A stretch of DNA of 64,000 bases from CAMLIZ01 sp966212505 (lineage in GTDB: Bacteria > Pseudomonadota > Gammaproteobacteria > Burkholderiales > Burkholderiaceae_C): NCBI GenBank assembly GCA_966212505.1, contig CBIHRS010000015.1, positions 1 to 64,000 on the forward strand. The letters run 5' to 3'. The translations under genes and the position numbers were made by a program. Positions 50,663-58,733 of the stretch are shown here, one piece after another; the first letter of the stretch is position 1, and every line of letters starts with the position of its first letter. A model generated the notes under the pieces. The model worked only from the letters and a program-made list of their open reading frames with translations. It made no database searches and was not told the origin of the DNA.

Positions 50663-51949
50663 TCAAGGCAGGGTGTGCAGGTAGCCGCCCACCGGTGCCG
50701 AGAAGCTGTAGCCGTCGTGGCGGTCCCAGTTGATCGACCACGTCATCACGCCGCGGAAGCTGGGGTAGGCCTGCGCCGGCTTGACGCTGCCGCAGTTGGC
50801 CAATGCGGTGAGGCAGGCCACCGCGTTCTTCACGGTGGCCGGCGTCGCGAAGCCCGAGTTGGCCGAACTCGGCCCCGACGGCACGCCGAAGGCCACCTGG
50901 TCGGGCCGCAGCCCGGCGAAGCTGCCGGCCGAGCCATACGACAGCGGGAAGCCCTCGATCAGCATCTTGCTGCCGCCCACCAGCATGTCGACCGAGCCTT
51001 CCGGCAAGGGATTGGCCGCATACGGGCTGTAGAGGCCGCCGTTGTTGTAGTACTGCACATGGATGATCGACAGCTCGTTGCGCAGCCCGTCGATGATCGG
51101 CAGGTAGGCGCCCCAGATGCTGCCGTACGACACGTAGCCGCCCTGCACGTACGGCCACTCGGGGGCCATCGAGAGGTAGAAGCCCGGGCCGACCCGCGCC
51201 TTCAGCTGCTTCACCGCGGTGACGAGGTTCTGCTGGATCGGCGCGCCCTGGCTGACGCCGCTGCCGCTCTCCAGGTCGAGGTCGATGCCGTCGAAGCCGT
51301 ACTTCTGCACGATGGCGTAGAGGCTGTTCACGAAGTTGGCCACGTGGGTGCTGTTGTTCAGCGTGACCGAGCCGTTCTGGCCGCCCAGCGAGAGCACGAC
51401 CTTCTTGCCCTTGGCACGCAATGCGGCCACGTCGGCGATGAACTTCGCCTCGCCGCCCGCGTTGGGGTCGACCGTGAAGCTCACGTTGCCGTTGCCGGCG
51501 TCGTCGCCGAAGGCCACGACGATCACGTCCCAGTCCGACGAGACCTGGCTCAGCGGATAGGTGTTGCCGCTCGGGTTGGTGAAGTTGTGCCAGTAGCCGA
51601 CGAGCGCGTGCTTCGCAAGCGTGCCGGGGGGCGGCGGCGGTGGAGGCGGCGGTGGAGGCGGCGGTGGCGGCGGAGGCGGAGGCGGCGGAGGTGGCGTCCC
51701 GGTGCTCGCACCGAGGTCGGCCCACAGGCTGGCCGTGGTCGGCGTCCATTCGGTGCCGCTGTAGTCCACCTGGTCGACCAGCGCGCGGTAGTCGTGCCCG
51801 TTATAGGACACGAGCGTGCCGGTGGCGTAGAAGGTGTCGGGTTTCCAGCTCGGATACGCGGCATAGGCCGAGGCCGAGACGACCGCGGCAGACAGCAGCG
51901 CCAGCATCTGGAGCCGCCGCCCATTTGGCATGCAACTGGTATTACTCAC
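50663..51949 (-). CDS. GH18 chitinase with N-terminal CBM5/12 and polyproline linker
   Basis: About 428 residues. Signal peptide (LALLSAAVVSASAYA), a CBM5/12 chitin-binding module at roughly residues 30-77 (WKPDTFYATGTLVSYNG, WADLG), a run of 23 prolines at residues 86-108, then a GH18 domain with the catalytic motif FDGIDLDLES. Secreted enzyme degrading chitin. The GTG at 51949 has GGAGA 6 nt upstream; ATG codons at 51976 and 51931 lie in the same frame. Upstream there is a strong hairpin at 51991-52020. Co-directional with collagenase, 164 nt away: both are extracellular degradative enzymes. Confidence 0.9.
   Translation of the reverse strand: MSNTSCMPNGRRLQMLALLSAAVVSASAYAAYPSWKPDTFYATGTLVSYNGHDYRALVDQVDYSGTEWTPTTASLWADLGASTGTPPPPPPPPPPPPPPPPPPPPPPPGTLAKHALVGYWHNFTNPSGNTYPLSQVSSDWDVIVVAFGDDAGNGNVSFTVDPNAGGEAKFIADVAALRAKGKKVVLSLGGQNGSVTLNNSTHVANFVNSLYAIVQKYGFDGIDLDLESGSGVSQGAPIQQNLVTAVKQLKARVGPGFYLSMAPEWPYVQGGYVSYGSIWGAYLPIIDGLRNELSIIHVQYYNNGGLYSPYAANPLPEGSVDMLVGGSKMLIEGFPLSYGSAGSFAGLRPDQVAFGVPSGPSSANSGFATPATVKNAVACLTALANCGSVKPAQAYPSFRGVMTWSINWDRHDGYSFSAPVGGYLHTLP
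51626..51694. repeat. Trinucleotide (GGN) tract coding for 23 consecutive prolines
   Basis: On the plus strand 23 triplets GGG, CGG, TGG and AGG in a row; on the coding (minus) strand all four CCN proline codons are mixed. The mixture argues against recent slippage, but internal duplicates such as CGGCGGTGGAGG suggest earlier expansion. It forms the linker between the binding and catalytic domains. So many prolines would need EF-P to be translated. Confidence 0.9.
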
Positions 51950-51990
51950 ACGGGTTCTCCTGACGTTTGAAAGCATCGTCGGCATAAAGC

Positions 51991-52020
51991 AGCGCCCGGC
52001 TGAAACTCAGCACGGGCGCT
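51991..52020. other. Long hairpin in the chitinase leader / after the phasin gene
   Basis: AGCGCCCG plus GCTGA (51991-52003), loop AAC, TCAGC (52007-52011), one bulged A, CGGGCGCT (52013-52020): a 13-bp stem. No T-tract follows on either strand. On the minus strand it lies between the phasin stop (52124) and the chitinase start, so it may end the phasin message, stabilise a leader, or bind a regulator. The stretch before it (52021-52123) is AT-richer and holds repeated TGGTA boxes on the minus strand. Confidence 0.5.
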
Positions 52021-52123
52021 CGCTCTTTCGACACTTTCACCGCTTCATGCGGCTGGCGTCACTAGGTAGAACCACTTAATTACCACAAGATACCATTGAA
52101 ATACCAGTCAAGTGATCAGCGGC

Positions 52124-52807
52124 TCACGCAGCGACCTTGTTGCGGCCCTTGTTCTTGTCGTCGTTGTTGGCGTTGGGGTTCTGGCCGGCCTGATGCTGCT
52201 GCTGATTGCGGGCCTCTTCGTTCACCGCTTCGCCTTCGCGGCGCACGGCATCGCCGGCCTGGGCAATGGCTTCACGTCCACGGTCGAAGCCGGCCTGCGC
52301 ATGCTGGCGCGCCTGGTCGACGCCCTGGCTGAAGGTCTGGCGAGCCTCGTCGCCCAGCGTCTGCGCGGTGCGCTGCGCTTCCTCCGCGGTTTCGCGGGCG
52401 GTCTCGCAGAGCTGGTTCAGGCCTTCGCTGGCCTGGTTGCCCAGCTCCTCGAGGCCACGCTGCCAGCTCTCGGCGGCCTGGGCCGCCTGCGTCTCGATCA
52501 CGCGGCCCATCTGGCGCTGCAGTTCCACGGCGGCTTCGCTGGCCTTCTGGGCCGTCTGGATCACTTGTTCGGCACTGTTGGCGAAAACCTCGCGTGCGCG
52601 GTCGCTGGCGCCATCGAACAGCGGCGACCAGTCGGGCAGGCCGAAGGCCGCGGCGGCACGGGCCTGCGTCTGCCACAGCACGCGGGTGGCCGAGAGGTTG
52701 ATGTCGTACACCTGGCTCGCGCTGCGCAGCGCGATCGCGGTCAGGTGTCCGGGTTGGAAGCGAGAGTTTTCTTGGGCGCCGGAAGGCGCTCGGTTGGATT
52801 GGGCCAT
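52124..52807 (-). CDS. Phasin family protein
   Basis: A 227-residue amphipathic, largely helical protein of the phasin family, which coats polyhydroxyalkanoate granules. The N-terminal half (VYDINLSATRVLWQTQARAA, EVFANSAEQVIQTAQKASEA) has phasin-type heptads; the C-terminal 50 residues are rich in Gln, Asn, Glu and Lys and probably disordered. AGGAGA lies 5 nt before the ATG. Upstream, a perfect 17-bp palindrome at 52859-52875 fits a PhaR-type operator. The hairpin 52841-52857 would lie in the leader. The last residues (NKGRNKVAA) are basic, perhaps for DNA or polymer binding. Confidence 0.82.
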   Translation of the reverse strand: MAQSNRAPSGAQENSRFQPGHLTAIALRSASQVYDINLSATRVLWQTQARAAAAFGLPDWSPLFDGASDRAREVFANSAEQVIQTAQKASEAAVELQRQMGRVIETQAAQAAESWQRGLEELGNQASEGLNQLCETARETAEEAQRTAQTLGDEARQTFSQGVDQARQHAQAGFDRGREAIAQAGDAVRREGEAVNEEARNQQQHQAGQNPNANNDDKNKGRNKVAA

Positions 52808-52840
52808 GACGATCTCCTGAGTCGGGGAATGATTGGGCAG

Positions 52841-52875
52841 GCCCTCCGTGGGAGGGCTATGTTGCACAGCAACAT
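52841..52875. promoter_or_regulatory. Phasin leader hairpin and PhaR-like operator
   Basis: GCCCTCC-GTG-GGAGGGC (from 52841) is followed by the perfect palindrome ATGTTGC-ACA-GCAACAT (52859-52875), 52 nt upstream of the phasin ATG. PhaR-type repressors that shut phasin genes off recognise TGC/GCA-containing palindromes. No phaR gene is in the window. Confidence 0.55.
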
Positions 52876-52964
52876 GGATGCCCGTGCCCGCACCGGGCGC
52901 CAGCCCGGGCAGACACGCACCCGCCTCTCGCGCGCGAGCACGATTTACGGGAGCAATTACGGCT

Positions 52965-55139
52965 TCAACCCTGGGGTTCGTATTGCCAGTGCAGTTGAAG
53001 CAGTTCGCCGACGTGATGCAGCAGCTGCATCTGGTCGATCGGCTTCGCAAGGAACACGTTGGCCCCGGCCGCGAGGCTGGCCCGGCTGTCTTCGGGCGAG
53101 GCACTCGCCGAGGCCGCGATGACCGGCACCGCGTTCAGGCCCGGCGTGGCGCGCAGCGCGCGCGTCGCGCTCACGCCGTCCATCACCGGCATCACGTTGT
53201 CCATCACGATCAGGTCGGGGCGCTGCAGCTGCGCGCGCTCCAGCCCGCGGCGGCCGTTGTCGGCCTGCGCCACCTCGAAACCCAGCGCGCCGAACAGGTC
53301 GCACAGCATCGCGCGGTTCACCGGCGCATCGTCGACCACGAGCACGCAGCGGCGCGGGCCTTCGTAGCCCACGATGCGGCGCGCCGGCACGCTGGGCGCG
53401 AGCGGCTGGGCGCACAGCGCCAGCGTCAGCTCGAACCAGAAACGGCTGCCCTCGCCCACACGGCTGTCGACCTGGATGTCGCCGCCCATCTGGCGCACCA
53501 GCTCGCGGCTGATCGACAGGCCCAGCCCGGTGCCGCCGTGGCGGCGCTCGGGATCGCCCACCTGCTCGAAGGGCCGGAAGATGCGCTCCCGCTCCTCGGG
53601 GGCGATGCCCACGCCGGTGTCGTGCACCTCGAAGCGCAGGCGCACGGAGCCGGCATCAGCCCCCGGCTCGCGTTCGAGGCCGAGCACGCCGACGACGAAG
53701 CGCACCTGGCCGCGATCGGTGAACTTCACCGCATTGCCCAGCAGGTTCAGCAGCACCTGGCGCAGCCGCTTGTCGTCGCCCTCGACGCCCAGCGGCAGGT
53801 CGGCCGGCGGCTCGTAGACGAACAGCTGGCTCTTCTCCTCCGCCTTCACGCGCACGATGTCGGCCACCATCGCCAGCAGCTCGGGCAGGCTGAAGCGGTG
53901 GCGGTGCAACTCGAGCTTTCCGGCCTCGATGCGCGACACGTCGAGCACGTCGTTGATCAGCGCCAGCAGGTGCTCGCCGCTGCTGCGGATGATGCCGATG
54001 CTGCTCTTGTGCCGCTCGGCCACGCTCTTGTCCCACTGCAGCAGCTGCGAGAAGCCGAGGATGGCGTTCAGCGGTGTGCGCAGCTCATGGCTCATGCAGG
54101 CGAGGAAGGCGCTCTTCGCGATGTTGGCCACCTCGGCGCGCTCCTTGGCCGCCTGCAGCTCCATCGTGCGCGCCATCACCAGCTCTTCGAGGTGTTCGCG
54201 GTAGCGCTTGAGCTGCGCATCGCGCCGCTTGCGCTCGATCGCGATGCCGGCCATGTGCGTGGCCACGCCGAGCAGCCGCATGTCGCGCGAGCCCGGGCTG
54301 CGCGCCTCGCGGTGGTACATCGCGAAGGTGCCGAGCACCGTCTCGCCCTCGAGCATGATCGGCGTCGACCAGCAGGCGCGGAACCCCAGCGGCCCCACCA
54401 GGTGCCTGAACGGCGCCCAGCGCGGATCGGTCATCACATCGGTCACCACCACCATCTCGCGGCTGTGCATCGCACTGCCGCACGACCCCACCATCGGCCC
54501 GATGACCAGGCCTTCGTGCGCCTGCATGTAGTCGGGCGGCATGCTGGGGCCGGCGCCCGGGTGCATGTGCACGCCGTCCTCGTCGAGCAGCACCACCGTG
54601 CAATACAACCCTTCGGATTGCGATTCGATCAGCCGCGCCAGGCTGGTCAGCGTGTCTTCCAGCGGCGCATCCTTGGCAATCATCTCGAGCAGCCGGTTCT
54701 GCCCGAGGCGCAGCGCCTCGGCCTGCTTGCGCTCGCTGATGTCGACGATGCTCACGCGCAGCAGGCGACGGCCCGCCTCGGGCAGCGGCACCAGGCGCAG
54801 CTCGCAGGGCATTTCATGCCCCGCCGCGTCGCGGTGGATCCACTCGAAGGGCCGCACGTCGCCCGCCAGCGCCTCGGCCACCCGCACCTGCCACGCCTCG
54901 GCCGACGCGCGGCCATCGGGCTGCTGTGCCGGGCTCAGGGCGGCGAGCGACAGGCTCAGCAGCGCATCGCGGCTGCAGCCGAACAAGGCCTGCGCGCTGC
55001 CGTTGGCATCGAGCAGGCGCTCGCTGTCGAGGTCGAGCAGCACGATCGCATCGGGCGCATGCTCCACCAGTGCGCGGTCGAGCCCCGTCTCGCGGGTGGA
55101 TGCGGCAGCGGCTGCAGTCGAAACAGGCTCGGAAGACAT
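52965..55139 (-). CDS. Hybrid sensor histidine kinase (PAS-GAF-HisKA-HATPase-REC)
   Basis: A 724-residue soluble kinase without membrane spans. PAS at about residues 20-140, GAF at 150-310 (with SCGSAMHSREMVVVTDV and STPIMLEGETVLGTFAMYHR), HisKA with acceptor in ACMSHELRTPLNAILGFSQL, ATPase domain (NLLGNAVKFTD, GGTGLGLSI) and a C-terminal receiver (VVDDAPVN, phospho-acceptor in VMDNVMPVMDG, AKPI lysine). It probably senses a cytoplasmic signal; its phosphate would pass to another receiver or histidine phosphotransferase not found nearby. Placed between phasin and the erythromycin-esterase-like gene. Confidence 0.93.
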   Translation of the reverse strand: MSSEPVSTAAAAASTRETGLDRALVEHAPDAIVLLDLDSERLLDANGSAQALFGCSRDALLSLSLAALSPAQQPDGRASAEAWQVRVAEALAGDVRPFEWIHRDAAGHEMPCELRLVPLPEAGRRLLRVSIVDISERKQAEALRLGQNRLLEMIAKDAPLEDTLTSLARLIESQSEGLYCTVVLLDEDGVHMHPGAGPSMPPDYMQAHEGLVIGPMVGSCGSAMHSREMVVVTDVMTDPRWAPFRHLVGPLGFRACWSTPIMLEGETVLGTFAMYHREARSPGSRDMRLLGVATHMAGIAIERKRRDAQLKRYREHLEELVMARTMELQAAKERAEVANIAKSAFLACMSHELRTPLNAILGFSQLLQWDKSVAERHKSSIGIIRSSGEHLLALINDVLDVSRIEAGKLELHRHRFSLPELLAMVADIVRVKAEEKSQLFVYEPPADLPLGVEGDDKRLRQVLLNLLGNAVKFTDRGQVRFVVGVLGLEREPGADAGSVRLRFEVHDTGVGIAPEERERIFRPFEQVGDPERRHGGTGLGLSISRELVRQMGGDIQVDSRVGEGSRFWFELTLALCAQPLAPSVPARRIVGYEGPRRCVLVVDDAPVNRAMLCDLFGALGFEVAQADNGRRGLERAQLQRPDLIVMDNVMPVMDGVSATRALRATPGLNAVPVIAASASASPEDSRASLAAGANVFLAKPIDQMQLLHHVGELLQLHWQYEPQG

Positions 55140-55240
55140 CGGCACCAAAAACTGTAAGGCGGAGCACCGTGCCCTTGCACGTGCAAATGACTCGCCCGGG
55201 TTGCTCCGCGCACCGCCGGCGTCTCCCTGTTTGCCCTGAT

Positions 55241-56599
55241 TTACATGCCCGTTGGATAGGTCTCCGGTTCTGCGGTGTGCTCCCAGGTGTGCTCGCCTTC
55301 CAGCGGCTGCAGCGCACTGCTGCGGTCGAGGTGGACCACCGCATCGAACTGGCGCGCGAGCGAGGCGCCGAAGTAGTGGCTCCACAGCTCCGTGTCGGGC
55401 CGGTAGATCACGCCGATGGCCCGCTCCAGCCGCGGCTCCAGCAGCGCCTGGTGCAGATCGGGCGCGGCCTGCGCGAGCGGCAGCACGAAGCGCGGCAGGC
55501 CGCTGTCGTGCAGCAGGCGCTCGATGCTGCCCAGGCGCGAAGGCAGCACCGTTTTCAGCTCCACCGGCGCATCCCAGTCCGAAGCCGCGGCCACCGTGCC
55601 TTCGTGCGTGGTGAAGCCGAGCAGGAAGCTGTCGCCCGGCTGGTCTTCGGCCTCGCGCACGAGCTGGCCCAGGTTGAGCTGGCCGCGGGCGGCGGCATCG
55701 GTGGCGCGCGCATCGCCGATGTGCGAGTTGTGCGCCCACACCACGATGCGGGCCGGCCGTCCGCGCTGCACCGCGAGGTGATGGCTCAGCGCCCGCAGCA
55801 CCTCGGCCATGTGCTCGTCGCGCACGTTCCACGAATCGGTGCGGCCCTGGAACATCGAGCGGTAGTAGACCTCGGCATTGCGCACCACCAGCGCGTTCTG
55901 CTGGGCATAGAAGCGCTCGTCGGACTCCGCCATGCCGTCGCGGCGCAGCCGCCCCGCGGTGGCCTCGCGCAGCTCGGCCAGCTGCCGCAGCACCTCGCGC
56001 TCGCAGTCGTGGCGCAGCCCGAAGCTGACCGCATGGCCGTAGGCCTGCGGATCGTGCGCCAGGTCGTCGAAGCAGGCATAGCGCGCGCGGGCCCGCTGCG
56101 CGGCCTCGGGGTCGCTGGCGTCGAGGTAGCGCAGCACCGCGTCCATCGATTCGCGCAGGCTGTACAGGTCGAGCCCGAAGAAGCCGACCTGCGCGTTGCG
56201 GTCGAACACGCTCTCGTTGTAGCCGCGCAGCCACTCGAGCCACGACACGATCTCGGTGTTGCGCCACATCCAGCGCGGAAAGCGCTCGAAGCCGCCGAGC
56301 GCCTGCTCGGGCGTGGCATCGTCGTCGGCACCCTGCACATAGCGGCTGGCGCGCAGCGCCGCCGGCCAGTCGGCCTCGACCGCCACCGCATCAAAACCCT
56401 TGTCGAGGATCAGCCTGCGGGTCAACTCGGCCCGAAAGCGGTAGAACTCGCGGGTGCCGTGCGTGGCCTCGCCGAGCAGCACCCAGCGGGCATTGCCGAT
56501 CAGGCCCAGCACGCCGTCCACATCCCACGGGCCGGACAGCGGCTGCGCATGCCGGGCGATCGTCTTGGCGGTGTCGTCGGATGCTGCCATGGCATGCAT
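55241..56599 (-). CDS. Erythromycin esterase family protein
   Basis: A 452-residue protein of the Ere/EreA-B-like superfamily. The active-site motif LGEATHGTREFY (glutamate and histidine) and WAHNSHIGDA in the middle are typical of the family. Members of this large chromosomal group mostly have unknown natural substrates and need not confer macrolide resistance. The gene is divergent from a phosphoribosyltransferase gene, with only 32 nt between the start codons; fusions of the two are known in other bacteria. Either ATG at 56599 or 56590 can be the start. Confidence 0.88.
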   Translation of the reverse strand: MHAMAASDDTAKTIARHAQPLSGPWDVDGVLGLIGNARWVLLGEATHGTREFYRFRAELTRRLILDKGFDAVAVEADWPAALRASRYVQGADDDATPEQALGGFERFPRWMWRNTEIVSWLEWLRGYNESVFDRNAQVGFFGLDLYSLRESMDAVLRYLDASDPEAAQRARARYACFDDLAHDPQAYGHAVSFGLRHDCEREVLRQLAELREATAGRLRRDGMAESDERFYAQQNALVVRNAEVYYRSMFQGRTDSWNVRDEHMAEVLRALSHHLAVQRGRPARIVVWAHNSHIGDARATDAAARGQLNLGQLVREAEDQPGDSFLLGFTTHEGTVAAASDWDAPVELKTVLPSRLGSIERLLHDSGLPRFVLPLAQAAPDLHQALLEPRLERAIGVIYRPDTELWSHYFGASLARQFDAVVHLDRSSALQPLEGEHTWEHTAEPETYPTGM

Positions 56600-56631
56600 G
56601 TGCGGCAAGCGCCATACCTTGCGGAGGCACC

Positions 56632-57369
56632 ATGGGCAGCTCGAGCCACGGACCCTACCTTGCACACTTCGCCAACCGGCGCGACGCGGGCCACCAGCTC
56701 GCCGAGCGGCTCGCGTTGCGCCGCTTCGACCGCCCGCTGGTGCTGGCGCTGCCGCGCGGCGGCGTGCCGGTGGGCCACGAGATCGCCACGCTGCTCGACA
56801 TCCCGCTCGACGTGCTGCTGGTGCGCAAGCTCGGCGCGCCGGGCTTTCCGGAGCTGGGCCTGGGCGCGGTGGTCGACGGGCCCGATCCGCAGCGCATCCT
56901 CAACCAGCACATCATCGATGCGGTGCAGCCGCCGCCGGGCTACCTCGAGGAAGAAGAGCAGCGCCAGCTCGCGCTGATCGCGCAGCGCAAGGCGCAGCTG
57001 CGGCGCGGCCGGCCGCCCGAGCCGGTGAACGGCCGCACGGTGCTGCTGGTCGACGACGGCATCGCCACCGGCGGCACGATGCGGGTGGCGCTGAAGGCGC
57101 TGGAACGCGCGGGCGCCGAGCGCTGCGTGGTGGCGGTGCCGGTGGCGCCGCCGAGCGCGCTGGCGCAGCTGGGCATCGCCGAAGACGACTTCGAATGCCT
57201 GCTGTCGCCGCCGGGCTTCCAATCGGTGGGCCAGTACTACGCCGATTTCGAGCAGGTGAGCGACGAGGAGGTCGTGGCGCTGCTCGACCATGCGGCGCAG
57301 CGGCTGGCCTCGCATGCCGCCACGGCCCGCGCCGATGGCGACAGCTCAGCGCACCGCGCTGGCAGCTGA
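56632..57369 (+). CDS. Phosphoribosyltransferase-domain protein
   Basis: A 245-residue protein. The PRPP-binding motif LLVDDGIATGGTM is at residues 138-150; LALPRGGVPVGHEIA near 38-52 and RKLGAPGFPELGLGAV are standard for the group often annotated phosphoribosyltransferase without a base assigned. The ATG has GGAGG 5 nt upstream. Divergent from the erythromycin-esterase-like gene. Its 3' end overlaps the convergent transglycosylase gene by 24 nt. The substrate is unknown. Confidence 0.9.
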   Translation: MGSSSHGPYLAHFANRRDAGHQLAERLALRRFDRPLVLALPRGGVPVGHEIATLLDIPLDVLLVRKLGAPGFPELGLGAVVDGPDPQRILNQHIIDAVQPPPGYLEEEEQRQLALIAQRKAQLRRGRPPEPVNGRTVLLVDDGIATGGTMRVALKALERAGAERCVVAVPVAPPSALAQLGIAEDDFECLLSPPGFQSVGQYYADFEQVSDEEVVALLDHAAQRLASHAATARADGDSSAHRAGS

Positions 57370-58671
57370 GGCGGGGGCGGCAGCGCCGCAGGCCGCCTCG
57401 CCGGCGGCATCGGCCCGCAGCGCCAGCAGGATGTGCAGCCCTGCCCGGCCGGTGGCGGGCATGTTGTGGCGGGCTTCCTCGGCTTCGATGGCCGCGCGCG
57501 TGAGCGGGCCTTCGCGGCCGTCGGCCGTCACCTCGCAGTGGCCGTGCTGCTGCAGCAGCGTCTGCAGCTCGCGCAGCTCGGCGCGCGACAGGCCGGGGTC
57601 GTCGGTCGGCCACCGCGTCACCTGGGCCGGGCCGCCGCGCAGCGCATCGGCCAGCAGGCCGATGGCCAGCGCATAGGTGTCGGCCCGGTTGTAGCGCCAC
57701 ACCGCCTGGTAGTTGGGCGTGACCAGCCAGGCCGGGCCGGCGGGGCCCGCCGGCATCAGCAGCGCGGTACGCAGCTCGGCCGCCAGCGGCCCGGCCCTGC
57801 CCTTGGCCAATAGCGGCTCGCCCGAGGCCAGCGACACGCCCTGTGCGGCCCATTGCTGCACGCTGCGGCACTTGCCGGCGGCGGCATTGCTGGCGAGACA
57901 GGCATGCTCGCCTTCGAGCGCATTGGCCTGCGCGGCCAGCTCGGCCGGCACGCGCACCTCCACGCCCCACGGCACGTCCGCCAGCCAGCCCAGCCCCTTG
58001 AGGTAGCGCGCGGTGGTGGCCAGCGCATCGGCCGGGCTGTGCAGGATGTCGGGCTTGCCGCTGCCGTCGCCGTCGTCCATGTAGTGGATGAAGGTGCCGG
58101 GCATGAACTGCGTCATGCCGAAGGCGCCGGCCCAGGAGCCGCGGAACTCGTCGGGCTGCACCAGGCCCTGCTGCAGCAGCCACAGCGCCGCGAAGAAATG
58201 GCTCTTGCGCTCGTTGCTCGAGAGGTTGAGGCAGGCGCGGCTCAGCGTGGCATCCACCACCGGATAGCGGCCATGCAGCTTGCCGTAGTCGGTCTCGACG
58301 CCGAACACCGCCACCACCGTGGCGCCGTCGATGCCCTGGCGCTCGCGGATGCCGCGCAGCGCCGCGGCCTCGCGCTGCAGCAGCTCGCGGCCCTCGGCGA
58401 TGCGCTCGGCATCGACACGGCGCGCGAGGTAGTCCCAGATCGGGATCTTGAATTCGGGCTGGCTCTGCGTGGCCGCCTCGATCACCGGGCGCAGGTCCTG
58501 CACGCCGCGGGTGTAGGTGTCGAAGGTCTCGCGCGTGACCTCAGGATGCCGCGGCAGCTCGGCCCGCAGCGAGCCGATGCAGGGCTCCAGGCCGGAAGAC
58601 TCCTCGGCCTGCACCACGCAGGCCTGCAGCAGCACCGCCGCGCCCGCGGCTGCCCACCACCTTCGTCGCAT
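57346..58671 (-). CDS. Lytic murein transglycosylase, MltB-type, with peptidoglycan-binding domain
   Basis: A 441-residue protein with an N-terminal signal and a cysteine at 18 (LLQAC) that may be lipidated, then an SLT_2/MltB domain with catalytic Glu126 in VFGVETDYG, SWAGAFGMTQFMPGTF and NYQAVWRYN, and a C-terminal peptidoglycan-binding domain (about residues 345-410) followed by an alanine-rich tail. It cleaves glycan strands in the periplasm. Single gene; the 62 nt upstream hold little. Confidence 0.9.
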   Translation of the reverse strand: MRRRWWAAAGAAVLLQACVVQAEESSGLEPCIGSLRAELPRHPEVTRETFDTYTRGVQDLRPVIEAATQSQPEFKIPIWDYLARRVDAERIAEGRELLQREAAALRGIRERQGIDGATVVAVFGVETDYGKLHGRYPVVDATLSRACLNLSSNERKSHFFAALWLLQQGLVQPDEFRGSWAGAFGMTQFMPGTFIHYMDDGDGSGKPDILHSPADALATTARYLKGLGWLADVPWGVEVRVPAELAAQANALEGEHACLASNAAAGKCRSVQQWAAQGVSLASGEPLLAKGRAGPLAAELRTALLMPAGPAGPAWLVTPNYQAVWRYNRADTYALAIGLLADALRGGPAQVTRWPTDDPGLSRAELRELQTLLQQHGHCEVTADGREGPLTRAAIEAEEARHNMPATGRAGLHILLALRADAAGEAACGAAAPASAASAVR

Positions 58672-58733
58672 CTGAACCGCCTTTCATGCACGTGTTCCGA
58701 AGCGAGGGAGTCTATGCCCTTGGAGCTCGGCGC

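Noticed and set aside
48741..50684. Long plus-strand frame opposite the collagenase gene
   Set aside because: Shadow of the M9 collagenase; no family motifs, no ribosome-binding site.
51950..52123. Cyclic-di-GMP (GEMM) riboswitch before the chitinase
   Set aside because: Chitinases can have one, but the conserved GEMM core and tetraloop-receptor sequences are not present; only a simple hairpin is.
55241..56599. Macrolide resistance determinant
   Set aside because: Only the superfamily motifs are seen; chromosomal Ere-like proteins mostly have other roles and there are no mobile elements around it.
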